Origin: Humitalea sp050632385 | Lineage (GTDB): Bacteria; Pseudomonadota; Alphaproteobacteria; Acetobacterales; Acetobacteraceae | Assembly: GCF_050632385.1 (NCBI RefSeq) | Contig: NZ_CP192599.1 | Coordinates: 3,534,001 to 3,598,000 of the forward strand | Length of the DNA stretch: 64,000 bases | Direction: 5' to 3' | Part shown: in pieces, positions 17,475 to 25,038 of the stretch | Position numbering within the stretch: position 1 is the stretch's first letter | How the letters are laid out: every line of letters begins with the position of its first letter | Position numbers and translations under genes: made by a program | The notes under the pieces: generated by a model | The model's input: the letters and a program-made list of their open reading frames with translations, nothing else | Databases searched by the model: none | Told to the model about the DNA's origin: nothing

Positions 17475-17499
17475 CAAAGGCTTACTGGGTCGTTATCCA
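17471..17499 (+). promoter_or_regulatory. sigma70-type promoter for the XRE regulator
   Basis: TTGACA at 17471-17476 and TATCCA at 17494-17499 are spaced 17 bases apart. The -35 hexamer overlaps the lnt stop codon (17472-17474). It would drive the downstream XRE gene independently of lnt. Confidence 0.55.
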
Positions 17500-17582
17500 G
17501 GGCTTCAGCAGCAAGCGGTGCCGTTGGCGACCGGTTCGCGTCAGGCAAAAGGCCCGACTGCTTCATCCGCGGGAGGCCCAGC

Positions 17583-18035
17583 ATGCAGATCGACGACACG
17601 CCGGAACGCCCCGAGAAGGAGCCGCGCGAACACAAGCCCAGCCCGATCGACGTCCATGTCGGCAGCCGCGTGCGCCTGCGCCGCACCCTTCTGGGCATGA
17701 GCCAGGAGAAGCTGGGCGAGGCGCTCGGCCTGACATTCCAGCAGGTGCAGAAGTACGAACGTGGCGTGAATCGTGTTGGCGCCAGCCGTTTGTTCGATCT
17801 GGCCCGGGTTTTGGATGTGCCGATCGGCTTCTTCTTCGATGACCTGCCGGGCGAAGCCGGCTCCGGCGCCCGCCGCCTGATGAACGGCTTTGCCGAGGCC
17901 CAGGACGGCTTCGAGGATGATACCCTGCACCGCCGCGAAACCCTGGAACTCGTCCGCGCCTATTACCGGATCACCGATCCTTCGGTCCGCAAGCGGGTGT
18001 TCGACCTTATCCGGGCGATGGCCCCGGGCGAATAG
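17583..18035 (+). CDS. XRE family transcriptional regulator with C-terminal helical domain
   Basis: 150-residue regulator. The Cro/C1-type HTH spans about residues 25-85 (VRLRRTLLGMSQEKLGEALGLTFQQ continuing into KYERG). An acidic linker and a short helical C-terminus (RRETLELVRAYYRI, VRKRVFDLIRAM) follow. This architecture is typical of the alphaproteobacterial regulator found between lnt and metK. Here metK does not follow; a convergent DUF2244 gene overlaps its end by 29 bases. The role is unknown. Confidence 0.85.
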   Translation: MQIDDTPERPEKEPREHKPSPIDVHVGSRVRLRRTLLGMSQEKLGEALGLTFQQVQKYERGVNRVGASRLFDLARVLDVPIGFFFDDLPGEAGSGARRLMNGFAEAQDGFEDDTLHRRETLELVRAYYRITDPSVRKRVFDLIRAMAPGE

Positions 18036-18603
18036 CTTCAGGCGACTTGGCACGGTCAATTGCCACCATTAGTTGAGTATTTTCGAAGGTCGGATTACGC
18101 CAAGCGATAAGTGCCCGATCCAGGGCGTCGTGCAGCGAGCGACGCTCGGGCCCGTTCAGGAACATCCCGATCTCCACCCCGCGCCCGCGCAGGGTGATCA
18201 GCAGGCGCCCCTCCCCCGGCGCGGTCTCGATCCACCGCGGCCGCGCCCAATAGGCGTCCATCTCGGCTTTTTCGCGCTGTCCGCGTCCGTTGTCCCGTTC
18301 GATCGTCAGCCGTCCATCGGCCAGCAGCACGCGTTCAAAGGCGCGGGAGGACCAGCGCGCATGGGCGGAAAGCAGCGCCACGACCAGCAGGACCTCCACC
18401 CCGAGGAAGCCAAAGACCGGCCAGGCCCCGAGCCAGACAAAGCCGCCGCCGCAGATCGGCGCGGCCCCGCCCAGCAACAGGCCGATGCGCAGGATCGCGC
18501 CGCGCGACAACCCGCGCGGCGGGGTGCTCAAGGCCTCGAACAGCAAGGGTCGCGCCGGCGGGGCGATATCCTCGGTCACGCGGTTCGTGCAGGGTTGCGT
18601 CAT
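18007..18603 (-). CDS. DUF2244 domain-containing membrane protein
   Basis: 198-residue protein with two adjacent N-terminal membrane segments (about residues 45-95) followed by a soluble region with WSSRAFERVLL, WARPRWIETAPGEGRLLITLRG split by short turns, and GMFLNGPERRSL. This is the DUF2244 pattern. The function is unknown. It is divergent from nth, a pairing seen in many alphaproteobacteria. The ATG at 18603 is preferred over an upstream in-frame start that lacks family similarity. Confidence 0.8.
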   Translation of the reverse strand: MTQPCTNRVTEDIAPPARPLLFEALSTPPRGLSRGAILRIGLLLGGAAPICGGGFVWLGAWPVFGFLGVEVLLVVALLSAHARWSSRAFERVLLADGRLTIERDNGRGQREKAEMDAYWARPRWIETAPGEGRLLITLRGRGVEIGMFLNGPERRSLHDALDRALIAWRNPTFENTQLMVAIDRAKSPEAIRPGPSPG

Positions 18604-18638
18604 CGACCCGTGACATAGGTCGGAGTTTCGGGAACACC

Positions 18639-19406
18639 ATGCCAGCCACAACCGAATCCCGCCGCCGCGGCGCCACGCCGCATGGCACCGTCGCCGATCC
18701 GCGCCGGTCGCGCCGCATGGGCGCCGCCCAGGCCGAGGCCTTCCTGCGCGCCCTGGCGGCGGCGAATCCGAAGCCGGAAACCGAACTTCTCTTCACCGAC
18801 CCCTTCACCCTGCTGGTCGCCGTGGCGCTTTCGGCGCAGGCGACCGATGCCTCGGTGAACCGCGCGACGCGCGGGTTGTTCGCCGCCGCGTCCACCCCCG
18901 AAGCGATGGTGGCGTTGGGTGAGGACGGCATCGCCGCCCACATCCGCACCATCGGCTTGTGGCGCAACAAGGCGAAGAACGTGGCGGCCCTGTCCGCGCA
19001 ATTGATCGAACGCCACGGCGGCCAGGTGCCGAACGACCGCGCGGCGCTGGAAGCCCTGCCCGGGGTCGGGCGGAAGACCGCGAATGTCGTGCTCAGCATC
19101 GCCTTCAACGAAGCCGCGATGGCCGTGGACACGCATATCTTTCGCCTCGGCAACCGCACCGGCCTGGCCCCAGGCAAGACCGTGCGCGCGGTCGAGGATC
19201 TGCTGGTCGCCCGCTGCCCGCCCGACCTGATCGGCCCGGCGCACCACCTGCTGATCCTGCACGGGCGCTACGTCTGCAAGGCGCGCGCGCCCGAGTGCTG
19301 GCGCTGCGTCGCCGCGGCCTTCTGCAACTACAAGGCCAAGGTGCCGGCCCCTTCCGTTACGACCTTGGTTGGGCGAGGCTCCGGGCCGGAGGAACCAAAG
19401 CCATGA
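18639..19406 (+). CDS. nth: endonuclease III (DNA glycosylase/AP lyase)
   Basis: Base-excision repair enzyme that removes oxidised pyrimidines. The 255 residues include the helix-hairpin-helix LPGVGRKTANVV with the catalytic lysine, the catalytic aspartate in VDTHIFRL, and the C-terminal iron-sulphur cysteines in CKARAPECWRCVAAAFC (C-x6-C-x2-C-x5-C). The first 26 residues are a basic extension; an internal ATG at about residue 27 is an alternative start. Its stop overlaps the start of a Bug gene (ATGA), an unusual coupling for a repair gene. Confidence 0.93.
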   Translation: MPATTESRRRGATPHGTVADPRRSRRMGAAQAEAFLRALAAANPKPETELLFTDPFTLLVAVALSAQATDASVNRATRGLFAAASTPEAMVALGEDGIAAHIRTIGLWRNKAKNVAALSAQLIERHGGQVPNDRAALEALPGVGRKTANVVLSIAFNEAAMAVDTHIFRLGNRTGLAPGKTVRAVEDLLVARCPPDLIGPAHHLLILHGRYVCKARAPECWRCVAAAFCNYKAKVPAPSVTTLVGRGSGPEEPKP

Positions 19407-20380
19407 TCCCACGCCGCGCGGCGCTTGCCGCGACCATGCTGGCCGCAGTCGCACGACCCGGGCGTGCCCAGGGCTGGTCGCCCGACCGGCCCGTGCGCCT
19501 GGTCGTGCCTTACGCTGCCGGTGGGCCGACCGACATCGTGGCGCGGCTTCTGGCCGAGCGGCTATCGGCCGACTTGCCGCAACGGGTGGTTGTCGAGAAC
19601 CGCGCCGGCGCCGGGGCCTTGCTGGGCACCGAGGTCGTGGCCCGCGCGCCGAAGGACGGTTCGGTGCTGTTGTTCACCACCGTGGTCCATGCCGTGCACC
19701 GCGCGCTGCATGGCGCGCGCCTGCCCTTTGACCCGGCCGGTGATTTCGCCCCGGTCGCCCTGGTCGGCATCGTGCCCATGGTGGTGCTGGTCCGCCCCGA
19801 TGCGCCTTGGGCCAATATGGCCGCGCTGATCTCGGCGCTGCGTGAGGCCAATCCGCCGCTCGCCTATGGCAGCAGCGGCACCGGCGGGTCGTCGCATCTG
19901 GGCGTGGAATTGCTGACCGCGCTGACCGGCACGCGGGCCGAACACATCCCCTATCGCGGCACCGCGCCGGCCTTGCAGGACCTGCTGGGCGGGCGGATCG
20001 CGCTGCTGATGGACAGCGTCGCCACCGGCGCCGGGCCTGTGCGCGCCGGGCAGTTGCGCGCGCTGGCAACGACCGGTGAGGCGCGCAGCGCCGCCCTGCC
20101 CGACGTGCCGACCCTGGCCGAAGCCCTGCCCGGCTTCGCCGCCACCACCTGGAACGCCGTCCTGGCCCCTGCCGGCACGCCGCCGGCCACCGTGGACGCG
20201 ATCGGTGCCGCGATCGGCCGCGCCTTGTCCGATCCTGGTCTGGCGGTGCGGCTGGCCGAACTCGGCGTGGATGTCCCGCCGCCGGACCGGCGCGGCCCGG
20301 CCCCCACCTCCGCCTTCATCGCCGCGGAGACCGCCAAATGGAGCCAGGTGATCGCCACGGCGGGCATCCGGGCGGAGTAG
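19403..20380 (+). CDS. Bug/TctC family substrate-binding protein
   Basis: 325-residue Bug protein. The leader IPRRAALAATMLAAVARPG is cleaved near GRAQG. Family segments are PVRLVVPYAAGGPTDIVARL, VENRAGAGALLGT, YGSSGTGGSSHLG, PYRGTAPALQDLLGGRI and LPDVPTLAEALPGF. Its ATG overlaps the nth stop codon, and the next gene, an esterase, starts ten bases after its end. No membrane partner is encoded nearby and the ligand is unknown. Confidence 0.88.
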   Translation: MIPRRAALAATMLAAVARPGRAQGWSPDRPVRLVVPYAAGGPTDIVARLLAERLSADLPQRVVVENRAGAGALLGTEVVARAPKDGSVLLFTTVVHAVHRALHGARLPFDPAGDFAPVALVGIVPMVVLVRPDAPWANMAALISALREANPPLAYGSSGTGGSSHLGVELLTALTGTRAEHIPYRGTAPALQDLLGGRIALLMDSVATGAGPVRAGQLRALATTGEARSAALPDVPTLAEALPGFAATTWNAVLAPAGTPPATVDAIGAAIGRALSDPGLAVRLAELGVDVPPPDRRGPAPTSAFIAAETAKWSQVIATAGIRAE

Positions 20381-20390
20381 CGGTCGCCCG

Positions 20391-21224
20391 ATGCGCCACT
20401 GGGGTCTGCTGCTGCTGGGCTGCCTTCTCTCGGCCCCTGCGGGTGCCGGCGAAACCCTGGTGGCGATTCCCCACCAAGGCATGGACCGCAGCGTGGTGGT
20501 CGCCACCCCGGACGGCCCCGGCCCCTTCCCGCTCATCATCGGGCTGCATGGCGCGGGGCAGACCGGCGCCAGGCAGCGCGCGGGTCTTGCGATCGACGCC
20601 GTCGCGCTGCCGGCCGGCTATGCTATCGCCTTCCCCGACGGGGTGAGCGGGCGCTGGCAGTATTCGCGGCCCAACCTGCGTGGGCCGGAAGCCCCGACGA
20701 TGATGCCCGATGGCGCGCCGATCGACGACCGGGCCTTTGTCGAGGCCCTGGCCGCGCGCCTCGTTGCCCTGGGCATCGCCGATCCGCACCGGTTGTACCT
20801 GACCGGCTTTTCGGTGGGCGCGCTGATGACGCTTTCAGCCGGTTGCGGCGCGCCGATGACCTGGGCCGCGATCGCTGTGCTGGCGGGCGGCATCACCGAT
20901 CTGCTGCAGCCGGGTTGCGCCGCCGGGCCGCCGCTGCCGACGCTGTTCGTGATCGGCGACGAGGATCGTACCTTTCCGGTGACGGGTTTCGTCAATCCGC
21001 GCGGACGGATGCTGTCGCAGAGCGAGAGCCTGGCGATCATGGCCACACGGCAGGGCTGCACGCCGGGGCAGGAACGCCCGGCCCCGGACGGGTTCTTGAT
21101 CACCGAGGCCGTCGGCTGTGCCGCCGGGGCCGCGGCCTTGGCGAGACTCCCCGGCCAAGGCCATTCCGAGGCCCCTGGCACGGTGGCCCTGATAATCGAT
21201 TTCTTCAGCCGGTATCGGCGTTGA
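20391..21224 (+). CDS. secreted alpha/beta-hydrolase, PHB depolymerase/LpqC-like esterase
   Basis: 277-residue exported hydrolase (signal peptide LLLLGCLLSAPAGAG). The oxyanion region is HGAGQTGAR, the nucleophile elbow is GFSVGA, the acid region is VIGDEDRTF, and the catalytic histidine is probably in GQGHSEAPG. The layout matches the LpqC/poly(3-hydroxybutyrate) depolymerase-like group (COG3509 type) that cleaves polyesters, feruloyl esters or similar. It lacks an obvious substrate-binding domain, and the specificity is unknown. Confidence 0.75.
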   Translation: MRHWGLLLLGCLLSAPAGAGETLVAIPHQGMDRSVVVATPDGPGPFPLIIGLHGAGQTGARQRAGLAIDAVALPAGYAIAFPDGVSGRWQYSRPNLRGPEAPTMMPDGAPIDDRAFVEALAARLVALGIADPHRLYLTGFSVGALMTLSAGCGAPMTWAAIAVLAGGITDLLQPGCAAGPPLPTLFVIGDEDRTFPVTGFVNPRGRMLSQSESLAIMATRQGCTPGQERPAPDGFLITEAVGCAAGAAALARLPGQGHSEAPGTVALIIDFFSRYRR

Positions 21225-21328
21225 CGCCACCCCGCCCCGCGCCAGATGCTGCCGTGGCCTCGTGGCGTCAGGCTGCCGGACAGACATCGCGCGGCCCCGA
21301 ACGCCGCGCCCAAAGGAGGATCATCGTC

Positions 21329-22069
21329 ATGACAGCCCAGCCCCATCGTCGCTCCCTTTTGTTGGGTGGCGCAGCATTGGCGGCCACCGTCTTCGCCGAG
21401 GCACGGCGCCCGCTCTTCGCCCAAGGCGCGCCGGCTGCGACCGGCCCCTTCACCCTGCCGCCGCTGGGCTACGCGACCAACAAGAACGAGGCCGCGATCG
21501 ACGCGCTGACGATGGAGATCCACCACATGCGCCACCATGGCGCGCAGGTGGCGGGGCTGAACGCCGCGGTCGCCGGCCAGCCGCAGGTCGCGGCCATGCC
21601 GCTGGACGAGATCCTGATGAACCTGTCGCAGGTGCCGGAGGCGATCCGCGTCGCCGTCCGCAACAATGGTGGTGGGCACGCCAATCATTCGATGTTCTGG
21701 CAGATCATGGGGGGCGCCGGCGGCGAACCCACGGGCGCGCTGAAGGCCGCGATCGACCGCGACCTTGGCGGGTTCGAGAAGATGAAGGCCGACTTCAACG
21801 GCAATGGCCTGCGCGTCTTCGGCAGCGGCTGGACCTTCGTCACCGTCACCCCCGGCGGCAATCTGGCGCTGACCACCAAGCCCGGGCAGGATAATCCGCT
21901 GATGGATGGCCAGCGCGTGCTGATGGGCAATGACGTGTGGGAGCACGCCTATTACCTGCGCTACCAGAATCGCCGCGCCGATTACCTGGTGTCGTGGTGG
22001 AACGTGGTGGATTGGGACAAGATTTCCGAACGCTATGCCGCCGCGATGAACGGCACGCTGCGGATCTGA
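21329..22069 (+). CDS. exported Fe/Mn superoxide dismutase with altered gateway residue
   Basis: 246-residue superoxide dismutase with a twin-arginine leader (HRRSLLLGG, cleaved near LFAQG), so it acts in the periplasm. Metal ligands are present: His in MEIHHMRHH, His in GHANHSMFW, and Asp and His in NDVWEHAYYL. GGGHANH and the Gln in PGQDNPLM favour the Mn-type subgroup. The normally invariant second-sphere tyrosine (Tyr34 in E. coli numbering, HHxxYV) is glutamine here (HHGAQV), encoded by CAG. AAAGGAGGA precedes the ATG by eight bases. It may still be active with altered turnover. Confidence 0.9.
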   Translation: MTAQPHRRSLLLGGAALAATVFAEARRPLFAQGAPAATGPFTLPPLGYATNKNEAAIDALTMEIHHMRHHGAQVAGLNAAVAGQPQVAAMPLDEILMNLSQVPEAIRVAVRNNGGGHANHSMFWQIMGGAGGEPTGALKAAIDRDLGGFEKMKADFNGNGLRVFGSGWTFVTVTPGGNLALTTKPGQDNPLMDGQRVLMGNDVWEHAYYLRYQNRRADYLVSWWNVVDWDKISERYAAAMNGTLRI

Positions 22070-22190
22070 CCGGGGGTATCCGGCCGGGGGGCGGGGCCGC
22101 CATATCGGTTGCCCCGCCCAGCCTTGCCCCGCAATACTCCCGCCAAGGCAGAGGCCATTCCAAAAAGGCCCGCCGCGGGAGACAATGTTC

Positions 22191-23156
22191 ATGACCACCC
22201 ATATCGGCCGCCGTGCCGCGCTGATCGCCGGTGCGACCGCCCTGGCCGCCCCGGCTTTCGCGCAATCCGGTTTCCCCAACCGCCCCATCCGGGTCCTCGT
22301 CCCCTGGGGCGCGGGCGGCACCACCGACGTGCAGATGCGGGTGCTGTGCGAACAGGTGTCCCGCCGCCTGGGCCAGCCGGTGATCGTGGACAACAAGCCC
22401 GGCGCCGGCGGCATTCTGGGCGCGCAGCAACTGCTGGCCGAACGGCCGGATGGCTACACCCTGTCGCAGATGCCGATCAGCGTGTTCCGCAACCCGCTGA
22501 TGAACCCGCGCCCGCCCTTCGACCCGATGAATGACTTCACCTGGGTCGTTCATCTGACCGGCTATCTGTTCGGTATCGTCGTCCGCGCCGACGCGCCGTG
22601 GCAGACGCTGGAAGACTTCCTCGCCTATGCCCGTGCCAATCCTGGGCGCATCAACTACGGCACGCCCGGTGTCGGCACGTCGCTGCACATCACGATGGAA
22701 CAGATCGCGGGCCAGAAGGGCGTGGAATGGGTGCATGTGCCCTTCCGCGGCGTCGCCGAGAATTTGCAGGCGCTGCTGGGCGGCCAGATCCACGCCACCG
22801 CCGATAGTTCGGGCTGGTCGCAACTGGTGCAGGATGGGCGGCTGCGGCTGCTGGTGACCTGGGGGGCCGAGCGTGCCAAGCGCTTCCCCAATACGCCGAC
22901 CTTGCAGGAAAGCGGCATCGATATCGTCTCGATCAGCCCCTATGGCATCGGCGGGCCGAAGGGCATGGACGCGGGCGTGGTGCGGGTGCTGCACGATGCC
23001 TTCAAGGAGGCGCTGTTCGACCCCGCGCATATCGCGATGCTGGACCGGTTCGACATGCAGCCGATGTATCTGGACAGCGATGCCTACGCGACCTTTGCCC
23101 GCCGGCAGTATGAGGAGGAGCGGGTGATGATCCAGCGGCTGGGGCTGCGGCTTTAG
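22191..23156 (+). CDS. Bug/TctC family substrate-binding protein
   Basis: 321-residue Bug protein with leader HIGRRAALIAGATALAAPAF ending at AQ. Family segments: FPNRPIRVLVPWGAGGTTD, VDNKPGAGGILGAQ, NYGTPGVGTSLHIT, VPFRGVAENLQALLGGQI and FPNTPTLQESGID. The ATG at 22191 is eight bases after GGGAGA; another ATG two codons earlier is too close to the ribosome site. It stands alone between the superoxide dismutase gene and a palindromic intergenic repeat. The ligand is unknown. Confidence 0.88.
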   Translation: MTTHIGRRAALIAGATALAAPAFAQSGFPNRPIRVLVPWGAGGTTDVQMRVLCEQVSRRLGQPVIVDNKPGAGGILGAQQLLAERPDGYTLSQMPISVFRNPLMNPRPPFDPMNDFTWVVHLTGYLFGIVVRADAPWQTLEDFLAYARANPGRINYGTPGVGTSLHITMEQIAGQKGVEWVHVPFRGVAENLQALLGGQIHATADSSGWSQLVQDGRLRLLVTWGAERAKRFPNTPTLQESGIDIVSISPYGIGGPKGMDAGVVRVLHDAFKEALFDPAHIAMLDRFDMQPMYLDSDAYATFARRQYEEERVMIQRLGLRL

Positions 23157-23157
23157 A

Positions 23158-23261
23158 GCGTGATGGTCGTAGGCGCGAATGCGCCGCAGGGCTGAATCAC
23201 GCGACAAAACAACAAGCTAGACCGCGATGCGTGAGCGAATGCGAACGCATCGCGGTCTAGC
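23158..23261. repeat. two-module palindromic intergenic repeat (REP-like, probable bidirectional terminator)
   Basis: The first module has arms GCGTGAT (23158-23164) and ATCACGC (23196-23202) with a nested GGCGC-GAAT-GCGCC hairpin. The second is a perfect 17-bp inverted repeat, 23216-23232 against 23245-23261 (GCTAGACCGCGATGCGT on the left), around a 12-base loop. It lies between convergent Bug and aspT-like genes. Confidence 0.75.
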
Positions 23262-23270
23262 CCCCCGCCC

Positions 23271-24965
23271 CTACTCCGCCATCAGCAACACGATCACCGT
23301 GCCCCAGATCGTCAGGATGATGTTGCCCAGCGCATAGGGCACGGTGAACCCCAGCACCGGCGCCCGGCTTTTCGCCTGTTCCTGCACCGCCACCATCGCC
23401 GCCGTCATAGTCTGCGCGCCCGATACGGCGCCCAGCAGCAGCACCGGGTTCATCTTCAGCACATACTTGCCGAAGAAGGCGCCGACGGTCGGCGGCACGC
23501 AGGTGCAGACGACCCCGGCGATGAACAGCGCGACACCGCTTTCCATCAGCGCCGGCAGGAACACCGGCCCCGCATGCAGCCCCGTCATCGCGACAAACCC
23601 CGCCAGCCCAAAGTTCATCATGAAGGCCTGCGACGCCTCCGGCACCCGGCCCAACAGGTTCGGCTTCACCGAGCGGAACCAGCCGAAGAACAGCCCCATC
23701 AACAGCGTGCCGACCGCCGTGGACAGCGACAGCTTGATGCCGAAGAAGGTCACGGCCGGCAGCCCGATCAGGCAGCCCGCCGCGACGCCAAGGCCAATGG
23801 TCAACATGTCGGTCGTCACCGTCGCCCGGTCGGCGAAGCCGATCTGGACCACGGCACGCTCCACGGCCGCGACCGGCCCGATCAGGGTCAGCACATCGCC
23901 GCGGTTCAGCACCGTGCTGGCGGCCAGCGGCATCGCCTGCCCACCGCGGCGCAGGGATTTGACGAAGATGCCGCGCGCCTCCGGCCGTTCAGCGGCGAGT
24001 TGGCCAAGGCTTTGCCCCGCCAGTTTCCGGTTGGTCACCACCGCATCCAGCGTCTCGATCGGCATGTCGAGCAGATCGGCGTCATCATGTTCGGGCCCTA
24101 GCAAGGCGCCCGTCTCCAGGATCGCGGCCCGAAGGCCCGCGACGACGACGATATCGCCGGCGGCGAGGCGGTCCGCCGGCGCGCAGTCGCGGATCTCCCC
24201 ATCGCGCCGCAGCCGGTGCAGCACCACGCGGGCCCCCTGCGCCAGGGCGCGGGCCTCGATCTCACCGACGCTCAGCCCGATGGCGGCGGCGTTCTCGACC
24301 CGGTGGCTGCGCGCGGCGCGCAGGCGATAGGCGGATTTCACCCCGGCCTGTGCGCTGCTCAGCCCAAGCTTCGCATCCAGCGCACGCGCTTCCTTCTCCA
24401 GGTCGATCTTCAGCAGCTTCGGCAGCAGCATGGCGACGAAGAAGACCTCGCCCCAGAAGCCGAACAGGTAGCAGACGGCATCCGCGACCGGGATCTGGTT
24501 CACCAGGCGCTGGCGTTCGGCCATCGGCAGGTCCAGGCCCATGATCGCCTCCGACGCCGTGCCGATGGCGGAGGATTGCGTCAGTGCGCCCGACAGCAGC
24601 CCGGCGGCGAAGCCCGTCTCCAGCCCCATCAGCCGCGCCATGCCATAGACGCAGCCAAGACCCAGGAAGGTGATCAACAGGGTCAGGATCAGCGGCTTCA
24701 CGCCGTCGCTGCGCAGCGCCCGAAAGAACTGCGGCCCCGCGCCATAGCCATTGGCGAAGAGGAACAGCAGCAGGAAGACGGTTTTCACCTCCGGCCGGAT
24801 TTCAACGCCGAGTTGACCGATCAGCAGCCCGGCGAAGAGCGATCCGGTGACCAGCCCCATCGCATGCCCGACGATCTTGATCTTGCCGATCGCATAACCC
24901 AGGGCCAGCGCCAGGAAGAGCCCGATTTCCCAATGGTCGCTCAGGATGCTGGACAGGGCGGTCAT
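23271..24965 (-). CDS. AspT/YidE-type aspartate-alanine antiporter family transporter
   Basis: 564-residue inner-membrane antiporter of the AAE family. It has two blocks of about five membrane segments flanking two central RCK/TrkA_C-type cytoplasmic domains (roughly residues 200-380). The family region LFLFANGYGAGPQFF is present in the first block and GPVFLPALMESG in the second. AspT swaps aspartate for alanine, but homologues move other dicarboxylates or have unknown substrates. The ATG at 24965 is preferred over an upstream in-frame start. It is downstream of a chemoreceptor gene with a hairpin between them. Confidence 0.82.
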   Translation of the reverse strand: MTALSSILSDHWEIGLFLALALGYAIGKIKIVGHAMGLVTGSLFAGLLIGQLGVEIRPEVKTVFLLLFLFANGYGAGPQFFRALRSDGVKPLILTLLITFLGLGCVYGMARLMGLETGFAAGLLSGALTQSSAIGTASEAIMGLDLPMAERQRLVNQIPVADAVCYLFGFWGEVFFVAMLLPKLLKIDLEKEARALDAKLGLSSAQAGVKSAYRLRAARSHRVENAAAIGLSVGEIEARALAQGARVVLHRLRRDGEIRDCAPADRLAAGDIVVVAGLRAAILETGALLGPEHDDADLLDMPIETLDAVVTNRKLAGQSLGQLAAERPEARGIFVKSLRRGGQAMPLAASTVLNRGDVLTLIGPVAAVERAVVQIGFADRATVTTDMLTIGLGVAAGCLIGLPAVTFFGIKLSLSTAVGTLLMGLFFGWFRSVKPNLLGRVPEASQAFMMNFGLAGFVAMTGLHAGPVFLPALMESGVALFIAGVVCTCVPPTVGAFFGKYVLKMNPVLLLGAVSGAQTMTAAMVAVQEQAKSRAPVLGFTVPYALGNIILTIWGTVIVLLMAE

Positions 24966-24990
24966 GCGTCGTGTTCCCCCGACTGTTATC

Positions 24991-25009
24991 ATCCAGGATA
25001 GACCTGGAT
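24991..25009 (-). terminator. hairpin after the chemoreceptor gene
   Basis: Arms ATCCAGG (24991-24997) and CCTGGAT (25003-25009) with a five-base loop lie between the stop of the chemoreceptor gene and the start of the antiporter gene on the minus strand. There is no T-run, so intrinsic termination would be weak. Confidence 0.35.
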
Positions 25010-25038
25010 CGGCGTGCAGGGGAACGCGGAGGGCGGTG

